Shown here piece by piece: positions 1-11,236 of a stretch of DNA of 64,000 nt. Each line of letters starts with the position of its first letter. The stretch's first letter is position 1. The DNA comes from Pilatotrama ljubarskyi (Eukaryota > Basidiomycota > Agaricomycetes > Polyporales > Polyporaceae). The stretch spans positions 62,001 to 126,000 of the forward strand of contig MU277749.1 in the NCBI GenBank assembly GCA_022385805.1. The letters are read 5' to 3'. The notes under the pieces were generated by a model. The model was given only the letters and a program-made list of their open reading frames with translations. It was not told the DNA's origin and did not search any database. The position numbers and the translations under genes were made by a program.

Positions 1-1704
1 CCTCGTGCCCGAGGTTCGTCCGGAAGCCGACTCGCTTCAGCCCATCAAGGAGCTCTCTGCGCATCCGTCAGCGCGAGAGCAAGGGGAAATAGACGGGATG
101 ACGCACTTGTCTGCCTCCGCGATCTCTTGGGTCGTCCGCTTCCCGATCTGCTCGTTGACCCAGATGGGCATTGACGCGTCGACACGGTCAGCAGTATCCG
201 GCGGGTACGCTCCTTCCCACCAGAGTTCTACGGGAGGACGCATAAGCAACGCAGAAGTCAGAAGCGTAAGAACACTCTCTACATACTGCCAAAGATCCGC
301 GGGCCGCCCTCCTTGGTCGTCATCACGTACGTGCTTTCGCGCTGGTACATGGTAACGTCTACATCGGTTAGACGAGATGAGCCAACCGATGTAGCACATT
401 TTGTGACAGGCAATATCCTCACCGACTCCGTGGTTGACGTAGTCCGCCGCGATATCGTGGGCTATGGACTCAGTGAGTCATGGTCATCACATACAACCAA
501 TCGACGGGACGCACCCGAAGTGCACGCGCCGACGATGACGACCTTCTTGCCAATGTGGTCCTTCGCCGTGTTGTGATAAATCGAGTGCAATACCTGACCC
601 TGGTACTCCTCCCTACCAGGGATTTCCGGGATGTTCGGGTTGTTGCCTCCCAAGCCGATCGCAGAAATGAGGTGCTTGACGTGGAAGACGCGTGTTGTGC
701 CGTCTGCCTTCTCCACGGTGACGTTCCACTCGTTGTTCGCGTCTTGCTCAGCCTTGGTGACCGTGGAGGACGTCCAGACGTTGAGCTCCATCGCCTCTGC
801 GAAGTTCTCGAGCCAGCCGGCGAGCTTGTGCGCGGGGGTATAGACCGGCCAGGACGATGGGAAGCTATTGCGCCCTGCGTGAGGGCGGCACATGCAGAGC
901 AACTAGTGTACTCACGGAATGTACGGCATATGGTCATACCCTGGGAGGACAAATTGGTGACACGCTAGCATGACTACTGAGACTGTACTCACAAACCGGA
1001 TCGTGCAGGCACAGAGCCTGGTAGCGGTACCTCCACTGATCTCCGATGCGGTTGTTCTTCTCGACGACGAGTGTCGGCACATCAAGCAGCTTGAGCCGCG
1101 CCGCGACGTCCAAACCGCTCTGGCCAGCACCAATGACCAGCACCGTCGGGTCCCCGTCGACGAATTGCCTCTCGCGCTCGCGTTCGTCGAGCCATCTGCC
1201 GTGGTTCGGCTTGAAATTGCGACGCGGGCCCGTCTTCTCCTCGTGTCCCTTGATCTCCTCCAAGTTCGTATAGAAAGTGAAGCCGGTCCACTGCCCATCC
1301 GCGGTAGGAATGAGACGGAAATAGCCGCTCCCGAGCCCGATCTCGGTCTCGAAATCAAAACCAGCGAGGATCCACGCCAGATCGGGGTAGGGAGTCTCGA
1401 GCTTCGTCGAGGTGAGCTTGAACGCGGACAGCTTCGCGGACGCGAGGCGATCCTCCAGGAACTTGCGGATCTTGGCGTGTCCGTGGAAGGTGCGGAACTC
1501 CCAGGTGAGGGCGAGCATGTCCCGCCACCAGCCGTCGCTCGCGATGTGCGAGAGGATGCCATCGATGTTGTTGCTCGCGACCTGCTGTGCGAACGAGTCC
1601 AGCCAGAGCTTGGCCACCTTCTGGGCATCTACATCGGCGGGGACAGAGGTGACGCCGAGGCGGTCAAGAGTGGGGAGAACGACTGGAGGTTCCGAGGCGG
1701 CCAT
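1..1704 (-). CDS. Flavin-containing monooxygenase with SnoaL-like N-terminal domain (3'-partial)
   Basis: Predicted NAD(P)H- and FAD-dependent monooxygenase, substrate unknown. The ATG at 1702-1704 opens a 237-codon exon. Residues ~25-170 resemble a SnoaL/NTF2-like fold; near residue 190 comes the FAD Rossmann motif VIGAGQSG, then the NADP-site motif VVIVGACTSG in exon 3. Exons that keep phase: 1704-993, 940-916 (25 nt), 864-515, 461-423, 358-287, 227-107 and 56-1. Joining exons 1 and 2 restores DPVWYDHMPYIP, and later exons give DVTMYQRESTYVMT and GFRTNLG, typical of fungal proteins annotated as flavin-containing monooxygenases of about 600 residues. The C-terminus lies left of the window. 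A TATA-like box sits about 42 nt upstream. Family is seen directly; the reaction is inference. Confidence 0.88.
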
Positions 1705-1745
1705 GGTACAGGAGATGCGTCGGAGAGACAGAGCCCTTCCTGGAT

Positions 1746-1751
1746 CTTATA
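1746..1751 (-). promoter_or_regulatory. TATA-like box of the monooxygenase gene
   Basis: TATAAG read on the minus strand, about 42 nt upstream of the ATG at 1704. Position suits a core promoter with a short leader. Sequence match only. Confidence 0.4.
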
Positions 1752-1754
1752 GTC

Positions 1755-3599
1755 CAGCTACGCGAGATGTTATCGAGAAGAGCAGGAGCGCGACCCAGGA
1801 GCGAGCAAATCCGCCACGACGGTGTCAGGGGCCCAGTCCCCGAGTCCCAAATGACGAGCGAATGCGCTTTTCTCACCAAACTATTTCCCACGGTCGGGGT
1901 CGCGTCGGTCACGTGCCACGCGAGGGCTGCTACATGCAACGCATCCCCTAGCTCAGGCTGGCGATGCGGAGCGCGCCATGGCGCCGCTGGGGACACCAGT
2001 ATATAGAGATCGAGCAGCAGGGCCAGTCACCGGAGTAGAGCACCAGATGTGCGGGTACCGCAATGCCAGCGGAAGGGGGCCGCTCGACCGCTGCCAAGTG
2101 GTGTAGGTCTTCGAAACGGCGCCTTCAGTCGCAGCAGGAGAAGCACTCGCGAGGATCAGCAGCGCATCCACGGGCAAGAGCATGCGAAAAGGTCAGCAGC
2201 AAAGAAAGGCCAGAGATTGCCGCCTCATTCGCCGGTGTCTCCAGGGGCCAGCATGCAGACGACCAGAGACGAGCGAGGTCCGAGCGCCAGAATATGCAAC
2301 GATAAATAGAGTCGATGCGCTGCAAGGTCGGAACGCCGGGCGACAGAGTGATTTGAACCTGTGGGCTACACTCACTTTGCGCGGCTGCCCCACGGACCAG
2401 TGAGCGGATGGAGACCGCGACCACTGCCAGTTCAACCTCAACAGCACGGCGTCAAATCTTCAGCTTCACCCCGTCGGCTGTTCTCAGCGCCTGCATTCAA
2501 CGGGAAGTACTGGTACAACATCTCAGTGAAAGCGCATACCTATTAACAAGGGATTGAGGTCCGTTCGTTGTTAACACGAGGAGAAAGGTCAAGACACGGG
2601 TGAGCTCGTGCATTCACCCTGTGGAGCGGCCGTCTTGGCAGATGACTCTTTCAGGATGCATGTCAACTGCGGTGTCGTCGGTACCCTATGGATGTATTCA
2701 AGGACGAGGTCGGTGTCTGAGGCTTGAGCGAGAGTCGTACCGGGAGCAACGCGGTCGAACGCGTCATGATGGGACACTTGGCGCCGTCCCCAACAGAGAC
2801 AAATAACGCGTCTGTGGCACGCGTTCACGCCGATCCACATCCAGCGGTCGTATAAGCGAGCATCCGTGTCCAGGACTCACTATGACCAAACCTCTACAAC
2901 CCACTCCGCCGCCGGCTTGTGTGTCGCCAAGCTCCAGGACATCGAGTATACGGCGGGCTCTGGCACAGTGAACGTTACAGTTTGTTAGCCGCAGCGTAGA
3001 TCCTCACAGGTGCCGCTATGTACACCCGGAAGAGGTGGATGTATGCGCCCCCATGTCGACAAATAAGGTCAAGGGATGGGTGATGGTGAGCGCGACTCTT
3101 CCGCACAAGGATGGTGAGTGCATGTGGTGAGGCAGGCGCAGTAGGGAGATCCTCTGAGAGTCTGTCGGAGGACGGGGAGGAAACGTGAAGGCGGAACAAG
3201 TCGAGGTGCCAGAATGACAGCCTTATATATGAGACTACTGTATTGCGTAGTACTATTCGGGTAGTGCAGCAGCTGTCTTATGACGATGTCATCGTATGTA
3301 TGGTGTCGCCTTCGAAGACGGGACATCGAACAACTTCTCCGAGTCGTTTTCCCGATCGGCTTCGATGTTCTGTTCAACGGGCATTGTGCGCACAGGGACC
3401 GACAAGAAGCTTTACAGGACTTCTGTAGACGGGAAGAGATACAAAGACTAGTCTGCCAGCAACGGCGCCGGTGAGATCGACTTTGATACATACATCCTAC
3501 TCCTCCGTCGACTCCTGGACCGATATCATGTCGACGTCTACTGCTACAGTACTTGTTGTTCTTGGGTTCTTTTCTATCAGGTCACATCGACCACACCGA
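1755..3599. other. Intergenic region, no supported gene
   Basis: Between the monooxygenase start and the BTB gene's stop. Only short overlapping frames without recognisable motifs or chained exons. A T-arm-like stretch near 2345 does not fold as tRNA. Confidence 0.5.
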
Positions 3600-4888
3600 T
3601 CAACTCAACCACCCATCCATCCGCGCCCACACCTCCCTCTGCTCGCCCCTCCACTCCTCCCTCTTGTCCCTCACACACTCCCCGCACAGACCCTCCGCCG
3701 CCCAGTCAATCGCGATGATCCGCTCGAGCGTCTCGAGCGGCCGACATAGCCCATTATCGTCCAGCGCGGGCTGGATCACGAGCGGCATCCACTTCTCAGC
3801 GAACACGTCTGTGCACGCCATGTGGCCCGCCGTCGCGACTGTGAAGAGGATGGGTGTGAAGTGCGAGACTAGTTGTTCGAGGAGGGCGTCGCAGCGCGCT
3901 GAGAGCTCCGGAGAGAGCTTCGGGGTTGGCCGGTGGGTTGACGATGTCGACTGGGAGCCGTCCGCGACTTCGTCGGCGTCGGCGTCGTGCGAATGCGTCG
4001 CGATGCTATAGTACAGTGCCTTGCGTATCTGGGGGAAGGGTACGTAAGTTCATTGAGGGAGGCAGTCTGCCGACGTTCAGCTCGTCCATGCCTGCCGCAT
4101 CCACCCGCAAATAGACAGGGATGCAACTGGTCAAGGCCATGGATAGCAAAGCTCCTCTTACATACAAAGCGTCGCACATGATCTACGGCCTGCGGCCAGG
4201 CATGGACGGTCCTCCGCTTGAACGGAACTCACTGAGGGTATGTCATGCGTCACGGCGAGCGATAGCGCCTCCTCCGCATGTGGCGAGGTAAAAGAAGGCT
4301 GGGGGCCTGTGGGGAACAGTTGTTCCATACGATATCGTGCCAGCGTGTGTATCGCTGGGAAGTCGAGCTGCTCCTTGGATGACGCTCGAAGCACCGACGC
4401 GACCTTTGAGAAAGGTGCGGACTCATCTACGGGTCTGCACACGCGAATTTCTGGGTTGAGCATCTTGTTGAATGCGGCACCCGCGTAGTTAGAGGAGCGA
4501 CTCACGAGTCATGATATAGGTGCTCAAGCAGAGCCTCGAAGTCCTCGCTCCTCACCTCCAGCTCGTCCGGGATGTGCACAACGACCAGCCCGTCCGCTCT
4601 CCCGCCCTTCTCATCTTCAGCATCCGCAGATGGACTCAATGACGCAAGGACCTTGGAGTGTCTGTGCAGCAGCGTGCGGTGGACCTTGTAGATGTCGTCC
4701 TGCGCGCGGACGACAAGCGAGCCGTCGTCGAGCCAGTATCGAGCATGGCGTCTAAGTGCGGGCGGTGCTGCGTGCTGACTAGAGTCTTGGGCTGCGGTGG
4801 TGGAGACGGTGAGGGTGAGGGCGGCAGACATGGCTGGGGCGGAGAGGCCGCGACGGAGAGTGTTCCAGAGGGCGGAGATCGATGGCAT
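3600..4888 (-). CDS. BTB/POZ-domain protein, basidiomycete type
   Basis: Three exons (4888-4506, 4434-4233, 4028-3600) join in phase to 337 residues. After a low-complexity leader of about 45 residues, ARYWLDDGSLVVRAQDDIYK and VHRTLLHRHSKVLASLS form a BTB/POZ fold (~45-130) ending LLEHLYHDS. The second exon continues FSKVASVLRASSKEQLDFPA, the usual extension after BTB in this mushroom family. The last exon is mostly helical and ends DGWLS. BTB domains mediate dimerisation and sometimes cullin-3 binding. No kelch, MATH or ankyrin partner domain is present, so the target is unknown. The gene is divergent from the GMC oxidoreductase. Confidence 0.85.
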
Positions 4889-5455
4889 ACAGGAGAGTAC
4901 GGATCAAAGTCGCGCGACGCCGATCATGCTGTGCTCCGGCCAAGTCCTGCACCACGACCGTACTCACCGGGCCGGATGCCCCATGAACTCCTTGCTCAGC
5001 GCCGTGTAATGTACGAGGCTCAGCTCTGCTGGACCTTTGCTCGTATGTACCCATGCGACTCCTGACGATGTCGATGGGTTTACTCCATGATGCCAACAGA
5101 TTCAACATGAGACAGCTCAGTTATGTCCCGCGCAGTACCACGGGTGATAAACTCCCACTCTCGTAGCATCTGCCTCCAAGCACCGTACATACAGGAAGCA
5201 CTCCTCCAGCACAGGAACAATGGCCTCTCGACCCCGCTCTCACAGCCACAGGCAGGAACCGATCGGTGAAACACGCGCTGCCCATAGCATTCCCCGCGTC
5301 CGCTGGTCAGTCGGTCAGAGATGACCGCAACAGATGGACAGCGCACCCCCGCGACCACCCGTTCACGCCGTACGACAGTCCTGACAGCCGCGTCCGACGA
5401 CGTATATCAGGCCGCAGTGGCGGACCTGTAGCCTTCTCCCTTTCTGGTCTCTTCC
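4889..5455. promoter_or_regulatory. Divergent intergenic region between BTB and GMC genes
   Basis: 567 nt between two outward-facing starts, so it must hold both promoters. A weak TATA-like GTATAT near 5400 lies about 55 nt before the GMC ATG. No other element is clear. Confidence 0.4.
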
Positions 5456-7852
5456 ATGCCTGCTATTTCGCGCCCCCTCGCTGCCCTCGCGGCTGCAGCC
5501 CTGCTCGCGAGCTGCGCGTCCGCCGTACCTCACACGCAGAAACGTGCCTCCTCTGGGATCACAAGCGACCCGACATCAGCGAATGGCAAGACGTACGACT
5601 ACATCGTCGTCGGTGGCGGTCTGACTGGCACGACGGTCGCCGCGCGCCTCGCGGAGAACTCTGCGATGACGGTGCTCATGATCGAGGCGGGCGGCGACGA
5701 CAGGACGAATTCACAAGTGTACGACATCTACGAGTACAGCGCCGCGTTCGGCGGGCCTCTCGACTGGGCGTGGCCGGCAGATCGAGGAAAGGTCATCCAC
5801 GGGTATGCATGTTTCACGCTGCGCCTGCGTGTACATGGAGCTGACCAAGGGACGCAGCGGTAAGACGCTCGGAGGCAGCAGCTCGATCAATGGCGGACAT
5901 TGGACGCGCGGGCTCAACGCGCAGTACGACGCGTTCTCGGCGCTGCTCGAGCCCGAGGAGGCCAGCGTCGGCTGGAACTGGGACAGCTTGTTTTCGTACA
6001 TGAAGAAGGTCCGTCCCGGCCTTACGCCCTTCACCCCAGCAGCACGCGTTAATAGGCGTGCATCTTCTAGGCGGAGACGTTCTCGGCGCCGAATGACCAG
6101 CAGCGCGCCAAGGGCGCGGACTCGATCGCGTCGTACCATGGCACGTCGGGTCCGGTGCAGGTGACGTACCCGGACCTCATGTACGGTGGGCCGCAGATGA
6201 AGGCGTTCGTCGACACCGTCGTCAACGTCACCGGCATGCCGCACTACCGGGACCTGAACGGCGGCACGCCGAACTGCGTCTCGATCACGCCTCTCGTGCG
6301 TTACCTCACTGTTCTCGGGTGCTCGTTTCGCTGAGCTGGGGTCTGCGCAGAGTCTGAATTGGCACGCTGACGACCACCGCTCGTCCTCGATCGAGGCGTA
6401 CTATACGCCTGTGCAGAACAGCCGGAAAGGATGGACGCTCCTCATCGAGCACATGGCCACGAAGGTCCTCTTCAACGGCAGCAGTGCGCCATTCACCGCC
6501 ACCGGCGCCGAGTTCGCCGCGTCCGATGGCAGTGGCAGCCGGTACCGGGCGTTTGCGCGGAGGGAGGTCATCCTCGCCGCTGGCGCCATCCAGACGCCTG
6601 CCCTCCTGCAGCTCTCGGGTATTGGGGACTCGGAGGTTCTCGGCGCGCTGGGGATCAACACGCTCGTTGACCTGAAGACCGTCGGCAAGAACCTCCAGGA
6701 GCAGGTCAGTTCTTGCACAAACTGACGGGGTTTTCGGTAGGCTCACGAGACACGCGATACTGCGGTAGACCATGAACTCGCTCGGAGCCAAGGGGAACGG
6801 ATTCAGCCAAGGCGGACGCGGGCCTACGGACGCGATCGCGTTCCCGAACATCTACCAGCTCTTCGGAAGCAAGGCAGCCACGGCAGTACAACAGATTCAG
6901 TCGTCCATCTCGGCCTGGGCTCAGTCGCAAGCAGGCTCTGCGCTCTCCGCCGACGCGCTGAACACCATCTACCAGACGCAGGCCGACCTCATCATCAACC
7001 ACAACGGTTGGTCCGGCTGCACGATTCGCTCGGATCATGAGGGAACTGACAGAGCATCTTCCGCACGTAGCGCCTGTTGCCGAGTTGTTCTTTGACAGCG
7101 GCTACCCGACGTATGTGTCACAGTCCGAGCCCTCCGTTGCTCACATATACTGACTGCAATTTAGCGACCTCGGCATCGACATGTGGCAACTCCTCCCGTT
7201 TAGCAGAGGCTCCGTCACGATCCAGGTATGTCTTCACCATTGCACCGGTAGTGTTAACGTCACTCACTGGGCGCACAGTCGAACAACCCATTCGCCAAAC
7301 CCTCGATCAACGTCAACTACTTCAGCGTCGACTTCGACCTCTCCGTACAGATCGCCGGCGCGCGCCTCGCCCGGAAGCTCCTCGCTACCCCGCCTCTCAG
7401 GTAAGCCACTTCTCCATCCAGTGCGCGCCCCCGTATGTGTCTGATCAGCGCGCAATTGCAGCTCGCTGTCCGCCGCAGGGGAGACGATCCCAGGGTTCAA
7501 CACCGTGCCGAACAACGCTGACGGGGGCTCGGACGCGGACTGGAAGAACTGGATCAACAAGTCCGGGAACAGCGGCTTCTCCTCCGTCGCGCACCCCATC
7601 GGGACCGCTGCGATGATGAAGCGGAGCCTCGGCGGTAAGCGCGCTGTCCTCCCTCCTCCTTGTTGTCATGACTCTGGTGCTGACAGTAGGCGGCTTGCAG
7701 GTGTGGTCGACGCGCAACTGAAGGTGTACGACACGCTGAACCTGCGCGTCGTTGACGCGTCGGTCTTGCCGATCCAAGTCAGCGCGCACCTGTCTAGCAC
7801 GCTCTACGGCGTCGCTGAGAAGGCAGCGGACCTGATCAAGGCTGCCCAATAA
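5456..7852 (+). CDS. Secreted GMC oxidoreductase (AA3_2-like, glucose/aryl-alcohol oxidase family)
   Basis: FAD-dependent oxidoreductase of sugars or alcohols, probably extracellular and H2O2-producing or quinone-reducing. Ten exons keep phase (5456-5802, 5858-6008, 6071-6295, 6351-6704, 6769-7006, 7053-7110, 7165-7225, 7279-7400, 7462-7634, 7701-7852) and give 626 residues, normal for the family. A signal peptide of about 23 residues comes first, then the ADP-binding motif [20 protein letters not shown] signature 1 reads [12 protein letters not shown] and signature 2 [15 protein letters not shown]. The FAD/catalytic end has [10 protein letters not shown] with the first active-site His and [12 protein letters not shown] with the second. 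Substrate cannot be told: glucose oxidase, glucose dehydrogenase and aryl-alcohol oxidase share these motifs. Confidence 0.92.
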
Positions 7853-8225
7853 GGACCAGAGAAGACCAACTCTCATGGACATTGCTGCCATGGTGCTCTG
7901 TAGCACCGGCATACACACACTCTCTCTTTCTCCTTATGCATGGATGGACATAAGTTTTGTTATTGATCATACTGGTTTTGCCGTTATCTTCTCGAAGTCT
8001 ACAGGTTGCTCTCCTCAGGGACCGATCTTGCATACATAGCCTAGGGACCGCTTCACATAACTACGTCTACCCTGCAATATTATTCTCATTCGGCTGCGGC
8101 TTTTAAGCATGACTGGGATTATGTGCAGGCTTCAAGGGTGTTAGTTGACGGCGGACGCGGTATAGCAAGCGATAGTACTGTAACCCTAGAGCCCTCATAT
8201 ATAAGCGTAAGCCCCTTCGTGCAAG
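7853..8225. other. GMC 3' flank
   Basis: AT-richer than its surroundings, with no open frame of note. It probably holds the GMC 3' UTR and the upstream flank of the tRNA gene. Confidence 0.4.
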
Positions 8226-8296
8226 ACACTGATGGTGAAACGGTATCATGCTTGCCTTCCAAGCAAGCGGCGCGGGTTCGACTCCCGCTCAGTGTA
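8226..8296 (+). tRNA. tRNA-Gly (anticodon TCC)
   Basis: 71 nt cloverleaf. Acceptor ACACTGA (8226-8232) pairs with TCAGTGT (8289-8295), discriminator A. Anticodon stem CTTGC/GCAAG encloses loop CTTCCAA, anticodon TCC. T-arm GCGGG-TTCGACT-CCCGC is perfect and carries the B box. No intron. A TTTT run at 8300-8303 is the likely RNA polymerase III terminator. Confidence 0.93.
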
Positions 8297-8771
8297 GCCT
8301 TTTGTCCTTCTTCCATGCGAACCAGTCTTGCCTCGTCTAGAGCTGCAAGTAGTACGTCGATGAGGGTCGATAAAATCCTTCTGCTCTTCCAGCATCCCGT
8401 ATTTTCCTTCATGACCACTGTTGTGAGGTGTTTCGGCTTTTTCGGCATTGCTGCGCACTGGGGCATGCGCTGCGATTCTCATTGTCAAGTTACTGTATTA
8501 CCATCTGTACAGTAGCTCTGACAGATCCATCATGCCCCGATTCACTGGTCCGGTCTTCTTCCGCGCTCCATTTGTCTAAGATACAAAGGGGCGTACGGCA
8601 TGAACAATACTGGCACCTTCCAGTCTTCCCCAGTGCCCACTGCCTTCGCCCAAGCGGACTCGAGCGGTACCGTCTTTCGCCGCTGAATCTTCCGCAAGTC
8701 CACAGCGCGTAGCTGTCGCACTGTTTCTGCCACTCACAATATATAAAGCTACGGCAAAGACAGTAGGTGTA
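8297..8771. other. Spacer between tRNA-Gly and the HET remnant
   Basis: No supported gene. The TATA-like box of the HET remnant lies near the right end. Confidence 0.4.
8740..8747 (+). promoter_or_regulatory. TATA-like box upstream of the HET remnant
   Basis: TATATAAA 25 nt before the ATG at 8772. A strong match to the consensus, suggesting the former gene kept its core promoter. Confidence 0.4.
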
Positions 8772-10786
8772 ATGTGGCTGCTCAATGCGGCCACCTATCA
8801 GTTCCTTTTCGTGCAAGATCCCACCAACGCAACCTATGCCATCCTATCGCACGTCTGGAATCATGCGGGGGAACAGAACTTCCAGGTGAATCAGGGACTG
8901 TTCATTCGGACCAGGGGGTGTGAGTGTTCTCACGCTGGCCACAGGACCTGCAGGCGATTCATGCTGCGGCACGATGGGCCTTTCAAAAAGCTCCTGCGGA
9001 CGATGACTCTCAGCTACTTGAGATCATACGGGGGCGCCTGAGCGACAAGACCAGGCGCTGCTGCGACTTCGCACGCGCCAAGGGTCGTCATTCCGCCGTA
9101 GCGTGTGGTTCTCCCGCGGCTGGACGCTCCAGGAGCTCATCGTACCGCGGCGAAACATCTTCCTGTCGGACGACTGGCGCATGGTCGGCACCAAGGGGAG
9201 CCTTGCGAAGGTAATCGAGGAATTGACGGGAATTGACTTGGACATACTGCTCCGCACGCGACCACTGCACTCCGTCAGCGTCGCCCGACGAATGTCTTGG
9301 GCCTCGCAACGGGAGACGACCCGTGTCGAGGACCAGGCGTACTGTTTGATGGGCATCTTTGGCGTCAGTATGGAGAGGGCCGCCAGGCGTTCGTGAGGCT
9401 CCAGGAGGAGATCATGGGGCGCATACCAGACCAGTCCCTCCTATCGTGGGGCTTCACACTGCCCTTCAAAGATATAGTGAAGAATCCTTTTCCAGCTCTT
9501 CAAAGGGTATCGACCGACGAACTTCGCGCATCCACTTCCGCCTACCTCTTTGCGTCAAGCCCCATGGACTTTCAGCTGTCCAAAGGCTTCCCACCTATAC
9601 CGCTCGGCACGTTCTCTAAGATGTTGGGACTGCAATTTTCCGGCCCTCCACTTTACACCCGTACGAGCTACGGAATCTATACCACGCTGCCCCTCTACAA
9701 TCAGCGTTTCCGGGGGAGAGACGGTCCTTCGGATGCCAAATCTGCCATTCTCGCGTGTCATAATCCCAGTGGTCGTCTCCCGGCCCTCATCCTCTCTGCC
9801 CACGATACAGCACGGACTCACTTCGCCGGCGGGTTCTAGACGGAGCGAAGGCTCTCGTACGACCTGGACGACCTCGTCGAGTATATCAGCGCCGAGTTGG
9901 ATGCCATGTTTGGGAACATACTTCAGCGCACCACGGCGCGTATGCCCTCGTCCTCGTATACCGACATGACATACGGCGCCGGCGGACAGACCATTCGAAG
10001 ATCTTCGCAGCACCCCCGCATCGCGCTCCTGGATCCATCCAGACTCAACAGCGCCGACTTCCGTGCGTCCCTGGTGCTCCAGGACGTCTGCACCCCGTAC
10101 CAGCGCCTGCAAGTCGAGTCGGCGATGACCGTTCTCGGGCGTCCTCCCGCGGAGGTGGGATATTGCGTCCCCTGCCCTTCTTGGACGCTTGCACATCTGC
10201 GCGAGCGCGCGTTCGACATCGACCCGAACGTGATCGTCAGGAACGGAGAGATGCAGCCCGTTCACTTCTTCCCGCGTTCTCCCAGGCCTGCCTCACATAG
10301 CTTCAGGCTTCGCCATGCGTCGCGGTATGTTATTGTCATCACAGTATCCGCTTGCCAAGCACCGGCGGAGGGCGATCGGTATCGCAGACATGCGCTGCAT
10401 GCTTCTGTCGCGTGGTCAGGACAAGATTTTACACGTGGCAGGGTATAGCACAGGTGAGCCGACTCGGACATACAACCTCTGATTGACCGAACGCTGAGTC
10501 TGTTGATAACCACTCACTGCAGCTAGAAGAGACGTCCCAGGAGAAACTCCTCGCCGTTCGGGCTTCCTGTGACCACGTCGACGCATGGCAGGACGGGACC
10601 AAGCGCTTTCAAGGGCCGTCCGCGGAGTCTGGTGCTGTCACCCTGCACTTCGCTGTATGGGACGCTAACAATGAAGACGGCGTCGGACTGGGTTCGATTT
10701 CCAACGGCTTCTATGCTCTGGACATACAGATAGAGCCTCCGGAGTCTCCCGCAGTTCGCCGCGGGAGAGCATCCCTTGCCAAGTGA
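8772..10786 (+). pseudogene. Broken HET (heterokaryon incompatibility) domain gene
   Basis: Remnant of a fungal HET-domain gene, normally mediating non-self recognition and cell death. Exon 1 (8772-8885) keeps YAILSHVW. A clean intron follows (8886-8944), and exon 2 runs from DLQAIHAAARWAF to CCDFARAKG at ~9084. At that point the next bases already encode SFRRSVWFSRGWTLQE in another frame: the roughly 60 residues expected between, including the WVDTCCIDK core, are absent. Near 9360, GIFGV is followed directly by YGEGRQAFVRLQEE in another frame, a second small loss. A TAG at 9837-9839 interrupts the same frame, yet recognisable sequence continues to ~10260, and a last exon (from ~10524) ends at 10786. 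Three independent lesions make a functional product unlikely. Confidence 0.82.
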
Positions 10787-10793
10787 AACGACT

Positions 10794-10814
10794 CTTGAAG
10801 CTTGAAGCTTGAAG
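10794..10814. repeat. Short tandem repeat, 3 x 7 nt
   Basis: Three perfect head-to-tail copies of CTTGAAG just after the stop of the HET remnant. Confidence 0.8.
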
Positions 10815-11236
10815 CTGGCAGTTACCTCTCCTCTCTGAAGACTGATCGATGATCATGTGAAATAGTCGTTCATCCGTAGGAAGCGAGTTTCGCCCTGAGG
10901 CGGGAGCGACGAATTAAGCTCAGTTTGTGTGCTTGAAGTAAGAGCGGCCGATACGGTCTAATGCGTATGCACGGGGTTCTCTGCCCCAGATGAGCGATGA
11001 GATCGAACGACAGTCAGTACCGCTACCGAACGGCGAGAGCTCCTCGCGATATATTACAACGCGGAGATATACATTTAGGAAATATACGTTTACACAGGAT
11101 ATTACTGGCGGACCGTACATCATGTCCTATATACTATCCTACCGCGTCCAAGCTGCAACTGTGTACCAATCAAGCTATAGTATGGACTAGACCGCAAAAC
11201 AAGCCACAGAAGAAGAAGCCGATGTAGACATCAAGC
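10815..11236. other. Spacer between HET remnant and zf-4CXXC_R1 gene
   Basis: Locally AT-rich with no supported gene. The two genes converge here, so it should hold both 3' ends. Confidence 0.4.

Noticed and set aside
2335..2375. tRNA-like TTCAAATC on the minus strand
   Set aside because: The flanking T-stem does not pair and no anticodon arm is present.
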